A DNA stretch of 64,000 nucleotides from a bacterium HR10 (lineage in GTDB: Bacteria; Acidobacteriota; Blastocatellia; HR10), in NCBI GenBank assembly GCA_002923315.1, contig BEHM01000011.1, forward strand, positions 1 to 64,000, given 5' to 3'. Shown here one piece after another: positions 25,380 to 36,330 of this stretch (position 1 is the stretch's first letter; each line of letters starts with the position of its first letter). Both the position numbers and the translations under genes were made by a program. The notes below the pieces were generated by a model. It had not been told where the DNA came from, ran no database searches, and was given only the letters and a program-made list of their open reading frames with translations.

Positions 25380-26612
25380 ATGGTGCGAAAGACGGAGGAG
25401 GTGGCGCGATGTTCCTTCTGCGGACGACTCCAGCACGAGGTGAAGAAACTGATCGCCGGGCCGAATGTCTACATCTGCAATGAGTGCGTCGAGATCTGCA
25501 ATGCCCTCATGTCCGAGGATTCCGTCGTCGAGCCGGCCCCGCGACCTCGGCTGCCCAAGCCGACGGAGATCAAAGAGTTCCTCGATCAATACGTCATCGG
25601 CCAGGAGGAGGCGAAGAAGAAGCTGGCCGTCGCCGTCTACCAACACTACAAGCGCGTCCTGATGAATCGCGCCCCGAGCGATGTGGAGATCCAAAAGAGC
25701 AACATCCTGCTCATCGGGCCGACGGGGACGGGCAAGACCCTGCTCGCGCAGACGCTGGCGAAGATGCTCGACGTCCCCTTCGCCATTGTGGACGCGACGA
25801 CGTTGACCGAGGCCGGCTATGTAGGGGAGGATGTCGAGAATATCCTGCTGCGCTTGATCCAGGCGGCCAATGGCGACGTCGAGCGCGCGCAGTGCGGCAT
25901 CGTCTACATTGACGAAGTGGATAAGATCGCCAAGAAGGATGAGAACCCCTCGATCACGCGCGACGTCTCGGGCGAGGGGGTGCAGCAAGCGCTGTTGAAG
26001 ATCCTGGAGGGCACGATCGCGAACGTCCCGCCTTACGGAGGGCGCAAGCATCCGCATCAGGAGTTCATTCCTGTGGACACGACGAACATCCTCTTCATCT
26101 GCGGGGGGACCTTCGTCGGGTTGGAGAAGATCATCGAGCGACGCCTGGGCAATCGCTCCGTCGGCTTCCGAGCGGAGATCCGCACGGCGGCCGAGCGACG
26201 GCGCGATAACATCCTCGCCCACGTGCAGCCGGAGGACCTGATCAAGTTCGGACTCATCCCGGAGTTCGTCGGGCGGCTGCCGGTGGTCGCGACGCTGCAT
26301 GAGTTGAACGAAACGGCGCTGGTGGAGATCCTCACCAAGCCCAAGAATGCCATCATCAAGCAGTATCAGAAGCAGTTCGAGTTCGACAATGTGAAACTGC
26401 GCTTCACCGAGGACGCGCTGTACGCCATCGCGCGCGAGGCCTTTCGCCGTAAGGTCGGCGCCCGCGGCCTGCGCATGATCCTGGAGGAATTGATGCTGGA
26501 TGCCATGTATATCTTGCCGGCGCAGAAGAAGATCAAGGAGTTCGTCGTCACGCGCGAGATGGTCGAGAAGCGGTGCGTCATGTTCCCCCTTCTGGAGAAG
26601 AAGGCGGGATGA
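25380..26612 (+). CDS. clpX: ATP-dependent Clp protease ATP-binding subunit ClpX
   Basis: A 410-residue canonical ClpX. The zinc domain [31 protein letters not shown] is textbook; the AAA+ core has GPTGTGKT, pore loop [13 protein letters not shown] and GARGLRMIL. The ClpP-docking loop reads VGF in RSVGFRAE, close to the usual IGF or LGF. It unfolds tagged substrates and threads them into ClpP. GGAGGGAG precedes the ATG at good spacing. It sits between clpP and lon, as in many bacteria, while a divergent second ClpX lies upstream of the tRNA genes. Confidence 0.96.
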   Translation: MVRKTEEVARCSFCGRLQHEVKKLIAGPNVYICNECVEICNALMSEDSVVEPAPRPRLPKPTEIKEFLDQYVIGQEEAKKKLAVAVYQHYKRVLMNRAPSDVEIQKSNILLIGPTGTGKTLLAQTLAKMLDVPFAIVDATTLTEAGYVGEDVENILLRLIQAANGDVERAQCGIVYIDEVDKIAKKDENPSITRDVSGEGVQQALLKILEGTIANVPPYGGRKHPHQEFIPVDTTNILFICGGTFVGLEKIIERRLGNRSVGFRAEIRTAAERRRDNILAHVQPEDLIKFGLIPEFVGRLPVVATLHELNETALVEILTKPKNAIIKQYQKQFEFDNVKLRFTEDALYAIAREAFRRKVGARGLRMILEELMLDAMYILPAQKKIKEFVVTREMVEKRCVMFPLLEKKAG

Positions 26613-26653
26613 TCGGCTGAGGCCGACATCGGTCGGGTTCCGCGAGCTTCCCT

Positions 26654-29083
26654 ATGCCCGCATTCGGCGATCTGATGGCGAAGGATGTGACGCGTCATCC
26701 CCTGGTTCCCCTTCGAGACCTGGTGATCTTCCCTCGTACGCCTGCCGTTCGATTGCTCATCGGGCGACCATCCTCGATGATGGCCGTGGAGCGCGCGCTC
26801 GCCGTGGATCGGCTCATCTTCCTGGCGACGCAGCATGACGCCGCCGTGGAGGATCCAGCGCCGGATCAACTCTATATGGTCGGGACGATCGCGACGATCC
26901 TCCGCTCGTCGCGGCGCTCCGATGGGGCGATTCAGATCGAGGTGGAGGGGCGCGAGCGGGCTCGCGCGGTGGCGATCGCTGAGGACGCAGGGTGCTTCAT
27001 GGCCACGGTGCGCCGGCTGCAGGCGGAGCCGGAGGACCCGGCGCGCCTGAAGGCGCTTCTGGCGCGGCTCGCCGTGGTGCTCGATCAGTATTGTCAGCAC
27101 TATCCGGAGGCGGAGATGCTGCGCGCCTGTCTTCGCCTGCCGGATCCGGGGCAGATGGCCGACGCACTCGCGCAGGGGCTGACCGCGGAGGTCGAGGTCA
27201 AGCAGCAGTTGTTGGAGGCCGTGCGCGTCTCGCATCGCCTGGGGCGCGTGATCGAGCTCCTCGAATTCGAGATCGAGAAGGTGCAGCTTGACCGCGCCAT
27301 CCACACTCGGGTCAAGCGGCAGATGGAGCGGGCGCAGCGCGAGTATTATCTGCAGGAGAAACTGAAGGCCATTCACAAGGAACTGGGGCGGATGGACGAG
27401 CGGGCGGAGGTGGACGAATTGCGCCGGCGGATCGAAGCGTCGGGAATGAGCCCGGAGGCGCGGGAGAAGGCGATGGCCGAGCTGCGGCGTCTGGAGCAGA
27501 TGCCGCCGATGTCAGCTGAGGCCGCCGTCTCGCGCCACTATATCGAGTGGCTGCTCGCCGTCCCGTGGACGCAGCGCTCGGAGGAGATTCGCGATCTCGC
27601 GTATGCGGAGGCCGTGCTGGAGGCCGATCATTATGGTCTGCAGAAGGTCAAAGAGCGCATCCTGGAATATCTGGCCGTGCGCCAATTGGTGGAGACACCG
27701 CGCGGTTCGATCCTCTGTTTCGTCGGTCCGCCGGGCGTGGGGAAGACGAGCCTGGGGCGCTCCATCGCGAGGGCGACGGGACGAACATTTGTGCGCGTGA
27801 GTCTGGGCGGCATCCGCGACGAAGCGGAGATTCGCGGGCATCGGCGCACATACGTCGGCGCGTTCCCGGGTCAGATCATCCAGATGATGCGGAAGGCCGG
27901 GACGATCAATCCCCTCTTCATGCTCGATGAGATTGACAAGCTCGGCGCGGACTTCCGCGGCGATCCGGCCGCCGCTCTGCTCGAAGTGCTCGACCCGGAG
28001 CAGAATCACGCCTTTCGCGATCACTATCTCGACGTCGAGTATGATCTCTCGCAGGTCTTCTTCATCGCCACGGCGAATGTGACGCACACGATCCCGCCGG
28101 CGCTCTTGGACCGCTTAGAAGTCATCCGGATCCCGGGGTATACCGAGCGAGAGAAGGTGGAGATCGCGCGCCGACATCTCATTCCGAAGCAGATGCAGGC
28201 GACCGGGTTGAAACCGGAGCAGGTGAGTTTCTCCGAGGAGGCCGTGCACCTGCTCATCCGCGGATATACGCGCGAAGCGGGGGTACGGAACCTGGAGCGC
28301 GAGATCGGCGCCATCTGTCGGAAGGTGGCGCGGCGGGTGGTCGCTGCTGGTGCGGAGCGCGAGGCTTATCGGGAGACCATCACCGCTGAGAGCGTCCGAG
28401 TCCTCCTGGGCCCGGAGCGATATCGCCCGATGGGATTGCGCTCGCAGAGCGAGATCGGCGTCGCCACCGGGCTGGCGTGGACGGAAGTGGGGGGAGAGGT
28501 TTTGCAGATCGAAGTCACGTTGATGCCCGGCAGCGGGGAGCTCACGCTGACGGGGAAGCTCGGCGAGGTGATGCGGGAGTCGGCGCAAGCGGCGATCAGC
28601 TACGTCCGTTCGCGCGCGCGCGATCTGGGCTTGCCCGCGGACTTTCACAAGGAGCAGGATATTCACGTTCACATCCCCGAAGGCGCGATTCCGAAAGAGG
28701 GGCCTTCGGCCGGCATCACGATCGCGACGGCGCTCGTCTCGGCGCTGGCGCGCATTCCCGTGCGTCGGGATGTCGCGTTGAGCGGGGAGATCACATTGCG
28801 GGGGAGGGTCTTGCCCATCGGTGGCGTGAAGGAGAAAGTCCTGGCCGCGCATCGGCTGGGCATTCCGCAACTCATCCTCCCGAAGGAGAACGAGAAGGAC
28901 CTCGTGGATCTCCCCGAGGATGTCCGAGCCGCCTTGCACATCCATTTGGTGGAGACGATGGATGAGGTCCTGCCCCTGGCTCTGGAGGGCACTTGGCCCC
29001 CTCCTGCGGAATCGGCGGCGATGCCTCCGATCTGGTTGTCTTCGACAGCTTCGGGAGCCGATCTGAATCCGATGGCGGAGTAG
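26654..29083 (+). CDS. lon: ATP-dependent protease Lon
   Basis: An 809-residue LonA protease. The N-terminal substrate-binding domain starts with [16 protein letters not shown]; a coiled middle region ([26 protein letters not shown]) precedes the AAA+ module with [26 protein letters not shown] and the arginine finger region. The protease domain has the Ser-Lys dyad: Ser in [18 protein letters not shown] and Lys in [14 protein letters not shown]. The last 35 residues are a non-conserved tail. The first ATG (26654) and one seven codons on are both plausible and neither has a strong Shine-Dalgarno. Confidence 0.95.
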   Translation: MPAFGDLMAKDVTRHPLVPLRDLVIFPRTPAVRLLIGRPSSMMAVERALAVDRLIFLATQHDAAVEDPAPDQLYMVGTIATILRSSRRSDGAIQIEVEGRERARAVAIAEDAGCFMATVRRLQAEPEDPARLKALLARLAVVLDQYCQHYPEAEMLRACLRLPDPGQMADALAQGLTAEVEVKQQLLEAVRVSHRLGRVIELLEFEIEKVQLDRAIHTRVKRQMERAQREYYLQEKLKAIHKELGRMDERAEVDELRRRIEASGMSPEAREKAMAELRRLEQMPPMSAEAAVSRHYIEWLLAVPWTQRSEEIRDLAYAEAVLEADHYGLQKVKERILEYLAVRQLVETPRGSILCFVGPPGVGKTSLGRSIARATGRTFVRVSLGGIRDEAEIRGHRRTYVGAFPGQIIQMMRKAGTINPLFMLDEIDKLGADFRGDPAAALLEVLDPEQNHAFRDHYLDVEYDLSQVFFIATANVTHTIPPALLDRLEVIRIPGYTEREKVEIARRHLIPKQMQATGLKPEQVSFSEEAVHLLIRGYTREAGVRNLEREIGAICRKVARRVVAAGAEREAYRETITAESVRVLLGPERYRPMGLRSQSEIGVATGLAWTEVGGEVLQIEVTLMPGSGELTLTGKLGEVMRESAQAAISYVRSRARDLGLPADFHKEQDIHVHIPEGAIPKEGPSAGITIATALVSALARIPVRRDVALSGEITLRGRVLPIGGVKEKVLAAHRLGIPQLILPKENEKDLVDLPEDVRAALHIHLVETMDEVLPLALEGTWPPPAESAAMPPIWLSSTASGADLNPMAE

Positions 29084-29141
29084 GGCTCGATCTCGTCCCA
29101 GTGATCGAGGGGAGGACCCACGCCGTCGCCGCACGCGCGTT

Positions 29142-29732
29142 ATGAAGATCACATCCGCGCGATTACAAGCGAGCGTCTATCGGCTCGAGGACCTCCCGCG
29201 AGAGGAGAAGCCGGAGATCGTCTTCCTCGGACGCTCGAACGTGGGGAAATCGAGCGTGATCAACAGCCTGCTGCGGATGCGGAATTTGGCGCGCACCAGC
29301 TCCACGCCGGGGCGGACGCGTGGGATCTATTTCTACGCGATCAACGAGCGCTTCTACTTCGTGGACCTGCCGGGGTACGGCTACGCCGAGGTCCCGCACG
29401 CCATGCGTCGGGCGTGGCGGACGCTGATCGAGGGGTATCTGGCGAATCGTCCGCAGATTCGCCTCTCGCTCCTCATCGTGGATGCTCGCCACGAGCCCAC
29501 CCCGTTGGACCTTCAGATGCGCGAGTGGTTGGACTTCCATCATCGGCCGTACATCGTCGTGCTGACCAAGGCCGATAAACTCTCGGCCCATGAGGTGAAA
29601 CGCTCGGTCGAGCGAGCGGCGCGGGTCTTTCCGGAGGTGAGGATCATCCCGTATTCGGCGCGGACGGGGCTCGGGCGCGACGAGGTGTGGCGGGCGATCG
29701 AAGGCGCCTTGGCCCATGCACCCTCTCGCTGA
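29142..29732 (+). CDS. engB: Ribosome biogenesis GTPase EngB/YsxC
   Basis: A 196-residue GTPase needed for late assembly of the large ribosomal subunit. G1 [10 protein letters not shown]2 STPGRTRG, G3 [12 protein letters not shown]4 TKADK and G5 YSARTG are all present. It lies 58 bases after lon and 38 bases before rho on the same strand. No Shine-Dalgarno is visible within 15 bases of the ATG. Confidence 0.95.
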   Translation: MKITSARLQASVYRLEDLPREEKPEIVFLGRSNVGKSSVINSLLRMRNLARTSSTPGRTRGIYFYAINERFYFVDLPGYGYAEVPHAMRRAWRTLIEGYLANRPQIRLSLLIVDARHEPTPLDLQMREWLDFHHRPYIVVLTKADKLSAHEVKRSVERAARVFPEVRIIPYSARTGLGRDEVWRAIEGALAHAPSR

Positions 29733-29770
29733 ACGGCGAAGGGGGGATCCTGGGGGGAGGAAGGCGACCG

Positions 29771-31030
29771 ATGGCCCTGGAGATGAGCGAACTGAGGGAG
29801 CTGAGCTTGTCGCGGCTGGCGCGAATCGCGCAGGAGCTGGGGATCGTGGACGCGATGCATCTCCGCAAGCAGGAGTTGATCGTCCGGATCCTGCGCGCGC
29901 AGGCCGAGCGCAACGGCTTGCTCTTCATCGAGGGGGTGCTCGAATGCCTCCCGGAGGGATTCGGGTTCCTGCGCTCGCCCGAATACAACTATCTGCCCAG
30001 TCCCGAGGACGTGTACGTCTCCCCCTCGCAGATCCGGCGCTTTCACCTGCGCACGGGTGATGTCGTCTCCGGGCAGGTGCGTCCGCCGCGCAATGGCGAG
30101 CGGTATTTCGCGCTCGTCAAGGTGGAGGCGATCAACTACGAGCCTCCGGAGCGGCACCGGGAGAAAGTCCCCTTCGATCATCTCACCCCCCTCTATCCGT
30201 GCGAGCGCATTCGGATGGAGGTGGGGCCGGGGAATCTCTCCGCGCGCGTCCTGGACCTGCTGACGCCCATCGGGAAGGGGCAGCGGGGATTGATCGTCTC
30301 CCCGCCGCGCGCGGGCAAGACGATGCTCCTGCAGAATATCGCGAATTCGATCACGCGCAATCATCCGGAGATCATCCTCATCGTCCTCCTGATTGACGAG
30401 CGGCCGGAGGAGGTGACCGACATGATGCGCTCGGTGCACGGGGAGGTCATCAGCTCCACCTTCGACGAGCCGGCCGCGCGCCATGTGCAGGTGGCCGAGA
30501 TGGTCATCGAGAAGGCGAAGCGGCTGGTCGAGCACGGGCGCGATGTCGTCATCCTGCTGGATTCGATCACGCGCTTGGCGCGCGCCTATAACGCCACGAT
30601 CCCCTCCTCGGGGAGGGTCCTCTCCGGCGGTCTGGACGCGAACGCCCTGCAGCGCCCCAAACGCTTCTTCGGCGCCGCGCGCAAGGTGGAAGAGGGAGGA
30701 TCGCTCACGATCATCGCCACGGCGCTCATTGATACGGGATCGCGTATGGACGACGTCATCTTCGAGGAGTTCAAAGGGACGGGCAATATGGAGATCCATC
30801 TGGATCGGCGCCTCGTGGATAAGCGCATCTTCCCCGCCATAGACATCTTGCGATCGGGCACGCGCAAGGAGGAGCTGCTCATCCCCCCCGAGGATCTGCA
30901 TCGGATCTTCATCCTCCGGCGCGTCCTCAGCCAGCTCTCGCCCGCGGAGGCGATGGAGCTGCTTTTGGAGAAGTTGAGCCGAACCCGCTCGAACGCCGAA
31001 TTCCTCGCCTCGATGCACACCCTCGAGTGA
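29771..31030 (+). CDS. rho: Transcription termination factor Rho
   Basis: A 419-residue RNA-dependent helicase that ends transcription. The N-terminal helix bundle ([20 protein letters not shown]), the RNA-binding cold-shock-like domain ([28 protein letters not shown]), P-loop [12 protein letters not shown], Walker [17 protein letters not shown] and the secondary RNA site around [29 protein letters not shown] are all there. Start at the ATG of 29771 after GGGAGGAAGG; the longer open frame overlaps engB. Scarcity of intrinsic terminators in the window fits heavy use of Rho. Confidence 0.95.
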   Translation: MALEMSELRELSLSRLARIAQELGIVDAMHLRKQELIVRILRAQAERNGLLFIEGVLECLPEGFGFLRSPEYNYLPSPEDVYVSPSQIRRFHLRTGDVVSGQVRPPRNGERYFALVKVEAINYEPPERHREKVPFDHLTPLYPCERIRMEVGPGNLSARVLDLLTPIGKGQRGLIVSPPRAGKTMLLQNIANSITRNHPEIILIVLLIDERPEEVTDMMRSVHGEVISSTFDEPAARHVQVAEMVIEKAKRLVEHGRDVVILLDSITRLARAYNATIPSSGRVLSGGLDANALQRPKRFFGAARKVEEGGSLTIIATALIDTGSRMDDVIFEEFKGTGNMEIHLDRRLVDKRIFPAIDILRSGTRKEELLIPPEDLHRIFILRRVLSQLSPAEAMELLLEKLSRTRSNAEFLASMHTLE

Positions 31031-31059
31031 ATAGCGATGGCGCTCGAGCGCATCGTTCG

Positions 31060-31089
31060 TTGACAAGCGGTGCAGGGGGGGATTATGAT
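31060..31089 (+). promoter_or_regulatory. Promoter of the small membrane protein gene
   Basis: TTGACA (31060-31065), 18-nt spacer, TATGAT (31084-31089). Both boxes are strong (six and five of six). Confidence 0.65.
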
Positions 31090-31131
31090 CTCGCCGGAAT
31101 CGTGAGGGGAAGACCTCCGAGGAGGGCGACG

Positions 31132-31779
31132 ATGAGAGGAGGGGCGAAGCGAGTCCTCATCAGCATGGCCGTCATCGTGGGGATGCACGTGGTCGTCGGG
31201 GCGCTGGTCTCGCTGTATGCGCAGCGCATCGCCGGGTCGGAATCGGAACCGCTGATGGCGACGCTCCGATTCGGGAATCCCTTATTCCTGGCCATCACGC
31301 TCGGAAGCTTCTTCATCGGCGGCTTGATCCTCGGGCTCATGCAAGAGCGCGTCATCTTGGGCGAACCGATCCTGGCAGCACTCGGCGCGATGCTGGTGAC
31401 CTCACTGGCGGTCTTGGCCGGAGCGCCGGAGACCATCTTCCTCGTCTCCTTCGCGCGGGTGGGGGCGTGGATGTCGCTCCTGGTCACGATCGCCGTCGGC
31501 GTCGTCGCCACCGTCGCGGGAGCGCTGATCGGGGAGCGCTTGCGAACGCCGGCGGAGGAGACGCCGCTCGTGCGCGCCTCCATCGCGACGGGATTGGGAC
31601 TTGTGATCATCGGGCCGTTTCTGCTGCTGATGCCCTATGGCTTGCCGTGGTATATCGTTGTGATCGCCATCCTGGTCGTCCTCGTGCTGGTGGGCGTGGC
31701 GTATTATCTCTTCGTCGAGGGACCGACGTTCGAGCAGGAGGTGAGCGAGATCTCCATCAGCCCGGAGCGGAAGGAGTAA
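31132..31779 (+). CDS. Unidentified multi-pass membrane protein
   Basis: A 215-residue protein with five to six membrane segments (about residues 8-30, 48-68, 75-95, 100-135, and two between 150 and 200), a short loop with basic residues and an acidic C-terminal tail of 20 residues outside the membrane. GAGGAGGG precedes the ATG. I recognise no family. It is transcribed from its own strong promoter just after rho and converges on pckG. The glycine-rich helices recall small permease-like or scaffold proteins, but that is not evidence of function. Confidence 0.7.
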   Translation: MRGGAKRVLISMAVIVGMHVVVGALVSLYAQRIAGSESEPLMATLRFGNPLFLAITLGSFFIGGLILGLMQERVILGEPILAALGAMLVTSLAVLAGAPETIFLVSFARVGAWMSLLVTIAVGVVATVAGALIGERLRTPAEETPLVRASIATGLGLVIIGPFLLLMPYGLPWYIVVIAILVVLVLVGVAYYLFVEGPTFEQEVSEISISPERKE

Positions 31780-31854
31780 TCCGGGCGCGCCATCACCTGT
31801 CTCCTGCGCGGGGAGCTCGCTCACATCGAAGACGCCGTACGGAGGGGTGATGGC

Positions 31855-33597
31855 TCACCCCAGGCGGCGCACAAGCCGGCGATGCTCGTGCCACAACTCT
31901 TCAGGAAGGCGATCGCCGAACTGGTGGAAGAACTCCGCGATGGCTTCCGCTTCGCGGCGCCAATCGTGAGGATCCACGCGCAACAACTCCCGTAGGGTCT
32001 CCTTCGAGAGCGCGAGCCCGTCCAGATCGAGCGCGTCGGGCGTGGGCACGTATCCGATGGGCGTCTCCTCGGCCTCGCCGCCTCCGTTCACGCGCTCGAT
32101 GATCCATTTGAGGACGCGAAGATTCTCGCCGAATCCCGGCCAGAGGAACCGACCGCTCGCATCCGTGCGGAACCAGTTGACGTGGAAGATCCGCGGCATC
32201 TTCGAGCTGCGCGCGCCCATGCGCAGCCAGTGGCGGAAGTAATCGGCCATGTTGTAGCCGCAGAAGGGGAGCATCGCCATCGGATCGCGACGCACGACGC
32301 CGACTTTCCCCGTGGCGGCCGCCGTCGTCTCCGAGGCCATGCTCGCGCCGACGAAGACTCCGTGCGTCCAGTCGAAGGCCTCATAGACCAACGGCGCCAC
32401 GCGCGCTCGCCGTCCTCCGAAGAGGATCGCTGAGATCGGCACACCCTGTGGATCTTCCCAATGTGGGGAGATCGAAGGGCATTGTCGCGCTGGCGCCGTA
32501 TATCGCGCGTTCGGATGGGCTGCCGGTCGGCCGCTCGTCGGCGTCCACGGTCGCCCCTGCCAGTCATAGGCATACTCCGGTGGATCGCTCATCCCCTCCC
32601 ACCAGGGGGTCCCGTCCAGGGTCAGCGCCACGTTCGTGAAGATCGAGTTCCGCGAGAGCGCGATCATCGCGTTGGGGTTCGTCCGCATGCTCGTGCCCGG
32701 AGCGACGCCGAAGAAGCCCGTCTCCGGATTCACTGCCCAGAGGCGACCATCCGGACCGAACCGCAGCCAGGCGATATCGTCCCCCACGGTCCAGACTTTA
32801 TAGCGGCTCAGCGCCGGTGGAGGGACGAGCATGGCGAGGTTCGTCTTCCCGCACGCGCTCGGGAAGGCGCCGGCCAGATACGTCACCCGCCCCTCCGGGT
32901 CCTCGACGCCGATGATCAGCATATGTTCGGCCAACCATCCCTCATCCCGCGCCTCGACGCTCGCGATGCGCAGGGAATGGCACTTCTTCCCGAGCAGGGC
33001 ATTGCCCCCATATCCCGATCCGATGCTCCAGATCATGCGCTCTTCTGGGAAGTGGCAAATATAGCGCCGTTCTGGACTCAGATCGCCGAGCGAGTGCAAT
33101 CCCCGCACGAAGCGATCGGAATTCCCCAGATGCTCCAACGCGATCGTCCCCATGCGCGTCATGATGCGCATGTTCGCGACGACATACGGACTGTCGGTCA
33201 CCTCCACGCCGACCTCGCTGAAGGGAGAGCCGGGCGGGCCCATCAAATACGGGACGACGTACATGGTCCGTCCTCGCATGCAGCCGCGAAAGAGCGAGCC
33301 CACGCGCTCGCGCGCTTCTTCGGGAGACATCCAGTTGTTCGTCGGACCCGCATCCTCCGGTTTCGGCGTGCAGATGAAGGTCAGATGTTCCGTTCGCGCG
33401 ACGTCGGTCGGATGGCTGCGATGCAGATAGCAGTTGGGGTACTTCTGCTCGTTGAGGCGAAGAAGTGTCCCCTCGCGCAGCATCTGTTCGATGAGCGCGT
33501 GGTATTCGTCCTCCGACCCATCACACCAGACGATGCGATCCGGTTGCGTCACTTGCGCGACATCTTCGACCCAATCGGTGAGGATTCTGGAGATCAT
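31855..33597 (-). CDS. pckG: Phosphoenolpyruvate carboxykinase (GTP)
   Basis: A 580-residue cytoplasmic enzyme that interconverts oxaloacetate and PEP with GTP, for gluconeogenesis or anaplerosis. The GTP-class signature with its reactive Cys, [19 protein letters not shown], is present. RNEQKYPN-like substrate-loop residues ([18 protein letters not shown]), [26 protein letters not shown] and the C-terminal [32 protein letters not shown] complete the family. The ATG at 33597 has GGAGG 7 bases upstream. A TATAAT on the minus strand lies about 180 bases upstream. Confidence 0.96.
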   Translation of the reverse strand: MISRILTDWVEDVAQVTQPDRIVWCDGSEDEYHALIEQMLREGTLLRLNEQKYPNCYLHRSHPTDVARTEHLTFICTPKPEDAGPTNNWMSPEEARERVGSLFRGCMRGRTMYVVPYLMGPPGSPFSEVGVEVTDSPYVVANMRIMTRMGTIALEHLGNSDRFVRGLHSLGDLSPERRYICHFPEERMIWSIGSGYGGNALLGKKCHSLRIASVEARDEGWLAEHMLIIGVEDPEGRVTYLAGAFPSACGKTNLAMLVPPPALSRYKVWTVGDDIAWLRFGPDGRLWAVNPETGFFGVAPGTSMRTNPNAMIALSRNSIFTNVALTLDGTPWWEGMSDPPEYAYDWQGRPWTPTSGRPAAHPNARYTAPARQCPSISPHWEDPQGVPISAILFGGRRARVAPLVYEAFDWTHGVFVGASMASETTAAATGKVGVVRRDPMAMLPFCGYNMADYFRHWLRMGARSSKMPRIFHVNWFRTDASGRFLWPGFGENLRVLKWIIERVNGGGEAEETPIGYVPTPDALDLDGLALSKETLRELLRVDPHDWRREAEAIAEFFHQFGDRLPEELWHEHRRLVRRLG

Positions 33598-33778
33598 ATG
33601 AGGGCCTCCATGAGCGAGATGCCGAGCTTCACTGCGGGGGAACATCGGCTGAGCGCTCGCCAAGCGAAGGACGAGGCGCTTCGCCTCTCCCGCACGGACC
33701 GGCGGGAAAGACGTTGAAGGCACCCGTATCGCTCTCTCTCATCCCTGCGTCCCCCGAGTCGCCCGTAAGTCAGGGGGA

Positions 33779-33784
33779 ATTATA
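33779..33784 (-). promoter_or_regulatory. Isolated TATAAT box upstream of pckG
   Basis: A perfect minus-strand TATAAT (33784-33779) between ftsK and pckG. No good -35 box lies 16-19 bases upstream, so it would need an activator or an extended element. Confidence 0.35.
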
Positions 33785-33805
33785 CTCGGTCGGAAGCGCC
33801 TTTTT

Positions 33806-36319
33806 CTACCGCTCGGCGTCCATCTGCCGGAGGCGTTCGCGAAGTTCGAGGGCCTTACGGGTGATGGCGCGCGGACGCGGCCCATCGGCGGGTTCCACGT
33901 ATCCCTCGCGCTCCATCATATCAATGATCGAGGCGGCGCGCCCGTAGCCAATGCGCAGGCGGCGTTGCAGAACGGATGTGGAAGCGCGTCCCATCTCCAC
34001 GACGATCTTGAGGGCTTCTTCGTACAGCTCGTCGCGTTTCTCCCCACTCCCTTGCGCCGCCGCGTACTCCTTGTCCGACATGAGGACGGTCTCATCATAG
34101 TGAGGCTCGCCTTGCGCCTTGAGGAACTCGACCACGCGCTTGATCTCCGCCTCCTCGAGGAACGCACCGTGCACGCGCACCAGGCGCGACGAGCCCGGCG
34201 GCAGAAAGAGCATGTCGCCGCGTCCCAGGAGCGCTTCGGCCCCATTGGCGTCGAGGATCGTGCGCGAATCCACTTTCGAGGAGACGCGGAAGGCGATGCG
34301 GCAGGGGAAGTTCGCCTTGATGAGCCCCGTGATGACATCCACCGAGGGGCGCTGCGTCGTCAGGACCAGATGCAGGCCGACGGCTCGCGCCATTTGCGCC
34401 AGGCGCGTGATCGCCGCCTCGACCTCACTGGAGGCGACCATCATCAGGTCGGCCAACTCATCAATGATGATGACGATGTAGGGGAGCGGGCGAATCGGCT
34501 CCCCGCTCTCGGACATCGCGCGCCGGTCGGAGAGGTCTCGCACCTCGCGGTTGAATTGCTCGATATTGCGAACGCCGAAGCTCGCGAGCAGCTTGTAGCG
34601 GTTCTCCATCTCGGCGACGGCCCACTTCAGCGCGTACGCCGCGCGCTTCGGATCGGTGACGATGGGAGCCAGCAGATGAGGGATGCCATCGTAAAGCCCC
34701 AGCTCCAGACGCTTCGGATCAATGAGGATGAAGCGCACCTCCTCGGGCGTCGCCTTGAAGAGGATGGAGACGAGGATGCAGTTGACCGTCATGGACTTGC
34801 CCGAGCCCGTCGCTCCCGCGATCAGCAGATGCGGCATCTTCGCCAGATCGCTGATGTACACCCCGCCGTCAATCGTCTTGCCCAGAGCGATCGTGAGGCG
34901 GGAGCGCGATTCCTGAAACTTCTTCGATTCGAGGATCTCGCGCAGACGGATCAACTCGCGATGTTTGTTGGGGACTTCAATGCCGATCGTGGATTTGCCC
35001 GGGATGCGATCAATCCGAATGGATTCGGCCTCCAGAGCGAGGCAGAGGTCTTCGACCAGGCTGACGATGCGGCTGTACTTGATCCCCGGATCCGGTTTGA
35101 ACTCGAATGTCGTCACGACCGGGCCCGGGCTGATCTGGTGCACATGTCCCGTGATGCCGAACTCCTTGAACTTCTCGGCCAGCAGGACGGCCCGTTGCAT
35201 CAGCTCCTCATGCGCTTGCTCGTGCGGAGGCGGGGGCTCGGTGAGCATCTCTACCGAGGGGAGTGAGAAGCTCCCTCCTGGGCTGAGTGACTTCGAGCGC
35301 TCAGCGGGGCTCGCCTTCTCCACCGGTTTGGTGGTGCGCACCGAGGCCGTCGAGAGCATCTCGGCGATCGGGTCTGCGGGAGCCCGGCGCGCGGCCTCGC
35401 TCGAGGGGCGCCCGCCGGTCGGAGCTGGTGTCGGGGAAGGACCAGTGCGTTCGATGATCTCTTCAACATCTACGGGTACAGGAGGGACGGTACTACGCGT
35501 CCGGGGAGTCACCTCCGCTTCGGCCTCCGCGAGCGAGAGAGCGGGTTCGACCGCTCGCGTCCCTTCTCGATGAGGGGCGGCCACTTCCGGCGCGCGCGGA
35601 AGCTCGGAAGCTGTGGCCGTCGCCGCCGTTTCGGTGAGATCAGGCGCCTCAGCCGAGGCGATCTTCGGTCGCGGCGCGCGCTGCAGTTCTGCAGCCGCGC
35701 TCACGGCTCCCTCTCGCTCCGGGTGCTCCATGGTCTTTCGGAGACGCGCCGCGATGCTCCGCGCACCCCGCATCACGGCTCCTCCGGCAGCGATCACGGA
35801 GAAGTCCCCCGCGACCATGAGGGCGAGAATCGCGGTGACGCCGAGCACCAGGGCCGCTCCGACCGTGTTCAGGACGGCGACTAATTGCGCGGCCAGGAGC
35901 GTGCCGAGCATCCCCCCGGGACGGACCGTGGGCCACAGAACATACGGCTGGGGGAAGAGCACGCTCAGCAATCCAGCTCCCGAGAGCAGGAAGCTCGCCC
36001 ATCCCAAGCCTTTGGTCATGGGCGCCCGAAGCGGCCGGCCGCGCAGCTTCGACCACGCCCAGGCGAACAGGAGCATCGGCAGCGCGAATGCGGTCAGCCC
36101 GAAGACTTGGAGGCAGAAGTCCGCCACATAGGCCCCCACGCGCCCGATCTTGTTGTGCACGATCGAACGGGACGTGAGCACGTTCCAGGAGGGATCCTCC
36201 GGGTGATAGGAGAGCACGCTGAGCAGAAGGAGCACGCCACCGGCCAGCAGCAGGATGCCCAGGGCTTCATCCACGCGCGAGCGCGAGGAGTGATTCATGG
36301 GCGGATGAGAGGCGACCAT
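33806..36319 (-). CDS. ftsK: DNA translocase FtsK/SpoIIIE family
   Basis: An 837-residue septal DNA pump. Four N-terminal membrane segments occupy about residues 20-175, followed by a Pro/Ala/Glu-rich linker. The motor domain has GATGSGKSMTVNCILVSILF, the Walker B region PYIVIIIDELADLMM and TTQRPSVDVITGLIKANFP. The C-terminal gamma winged helix ends with SVLQRRLRIGYGRAASIIDMMEREGYVEPADG. The linker is short, as in SpoIIIE/SftA-like members. Start is uncertain: ATG 36319 chosen; a TTG at 36334 overlaps the prfB stop, and an ATG at 36297 is also possible. Confidence 0.94.
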   Translation of the reverse strand: MVASHPPMNHSSRSRVDEALGILLLAGGVLLLLSVLSYHPEDPSWNVLTSRSIVHNKIGRVGAYVADFCLQVFGLTAFALPMLLFAWAWSKLRGRPLRAPMTKGLGWASFLLSGAGLLSVLFPQPYVLWPTVRPGGMLGTLLAAQLVAVLNTVGAALVLGVTAILALMVAGDFSVIAAGGAVMRGARSIAARLRKTMEHPEREGAVSAAAELQRAPRPKIASAEAPDLTETAATATASELPRAPEVAAPHREGTRAVEPALSLAEAEAEVTPRTRSTVPPVPVDVEEIIERTGPSPTPAPTGGRPSSEAARRAPADPIAEMLSTASVRTTKPVEKASPAERSKSLSPGGSFSLPSVEMLTEPPPPHEQAHEELMQRAVLLAEKFKEFGITGHVHQISPGPVVTTFEFKPDPGIKYSRIVSLVEDLCLALEAESIRIDRIPGKSTIGIEVPNKHRELIRLREILESKKFQESRSRLTIALGKTIDGGVYISDLAKMPHLLIAGATGSGKSMTVNCILVSILFKATPEEVRFILIDPKRLELGLYDGIPHLLAPIVTDPKRAAYALKWAVAEMENRYKLLASFGVRNIEQFNREVRDLSDRRAMSESGEPIRPLPYIVIIIDELADLMMVASSEVEAAITRLAQMARAVGLHLVLTTQRPSVDVITGLIKANFPCRIAFRVSSKVDSRTILDANGAEALLGRGDMLFLPPGSSRLVRVHGAFLEEAEIKRVVEFLKAQGEPHYDETVLMSDKEYAAAQGSGEKRDELYEEALKIVVEMGRASTSVLQRRLRIGYGRAASIIDMMEREGYVEPADGPRPRAITRKALELRERLRQMDAER

Positions 36320-36330
36320 GCGTGCGCTCG

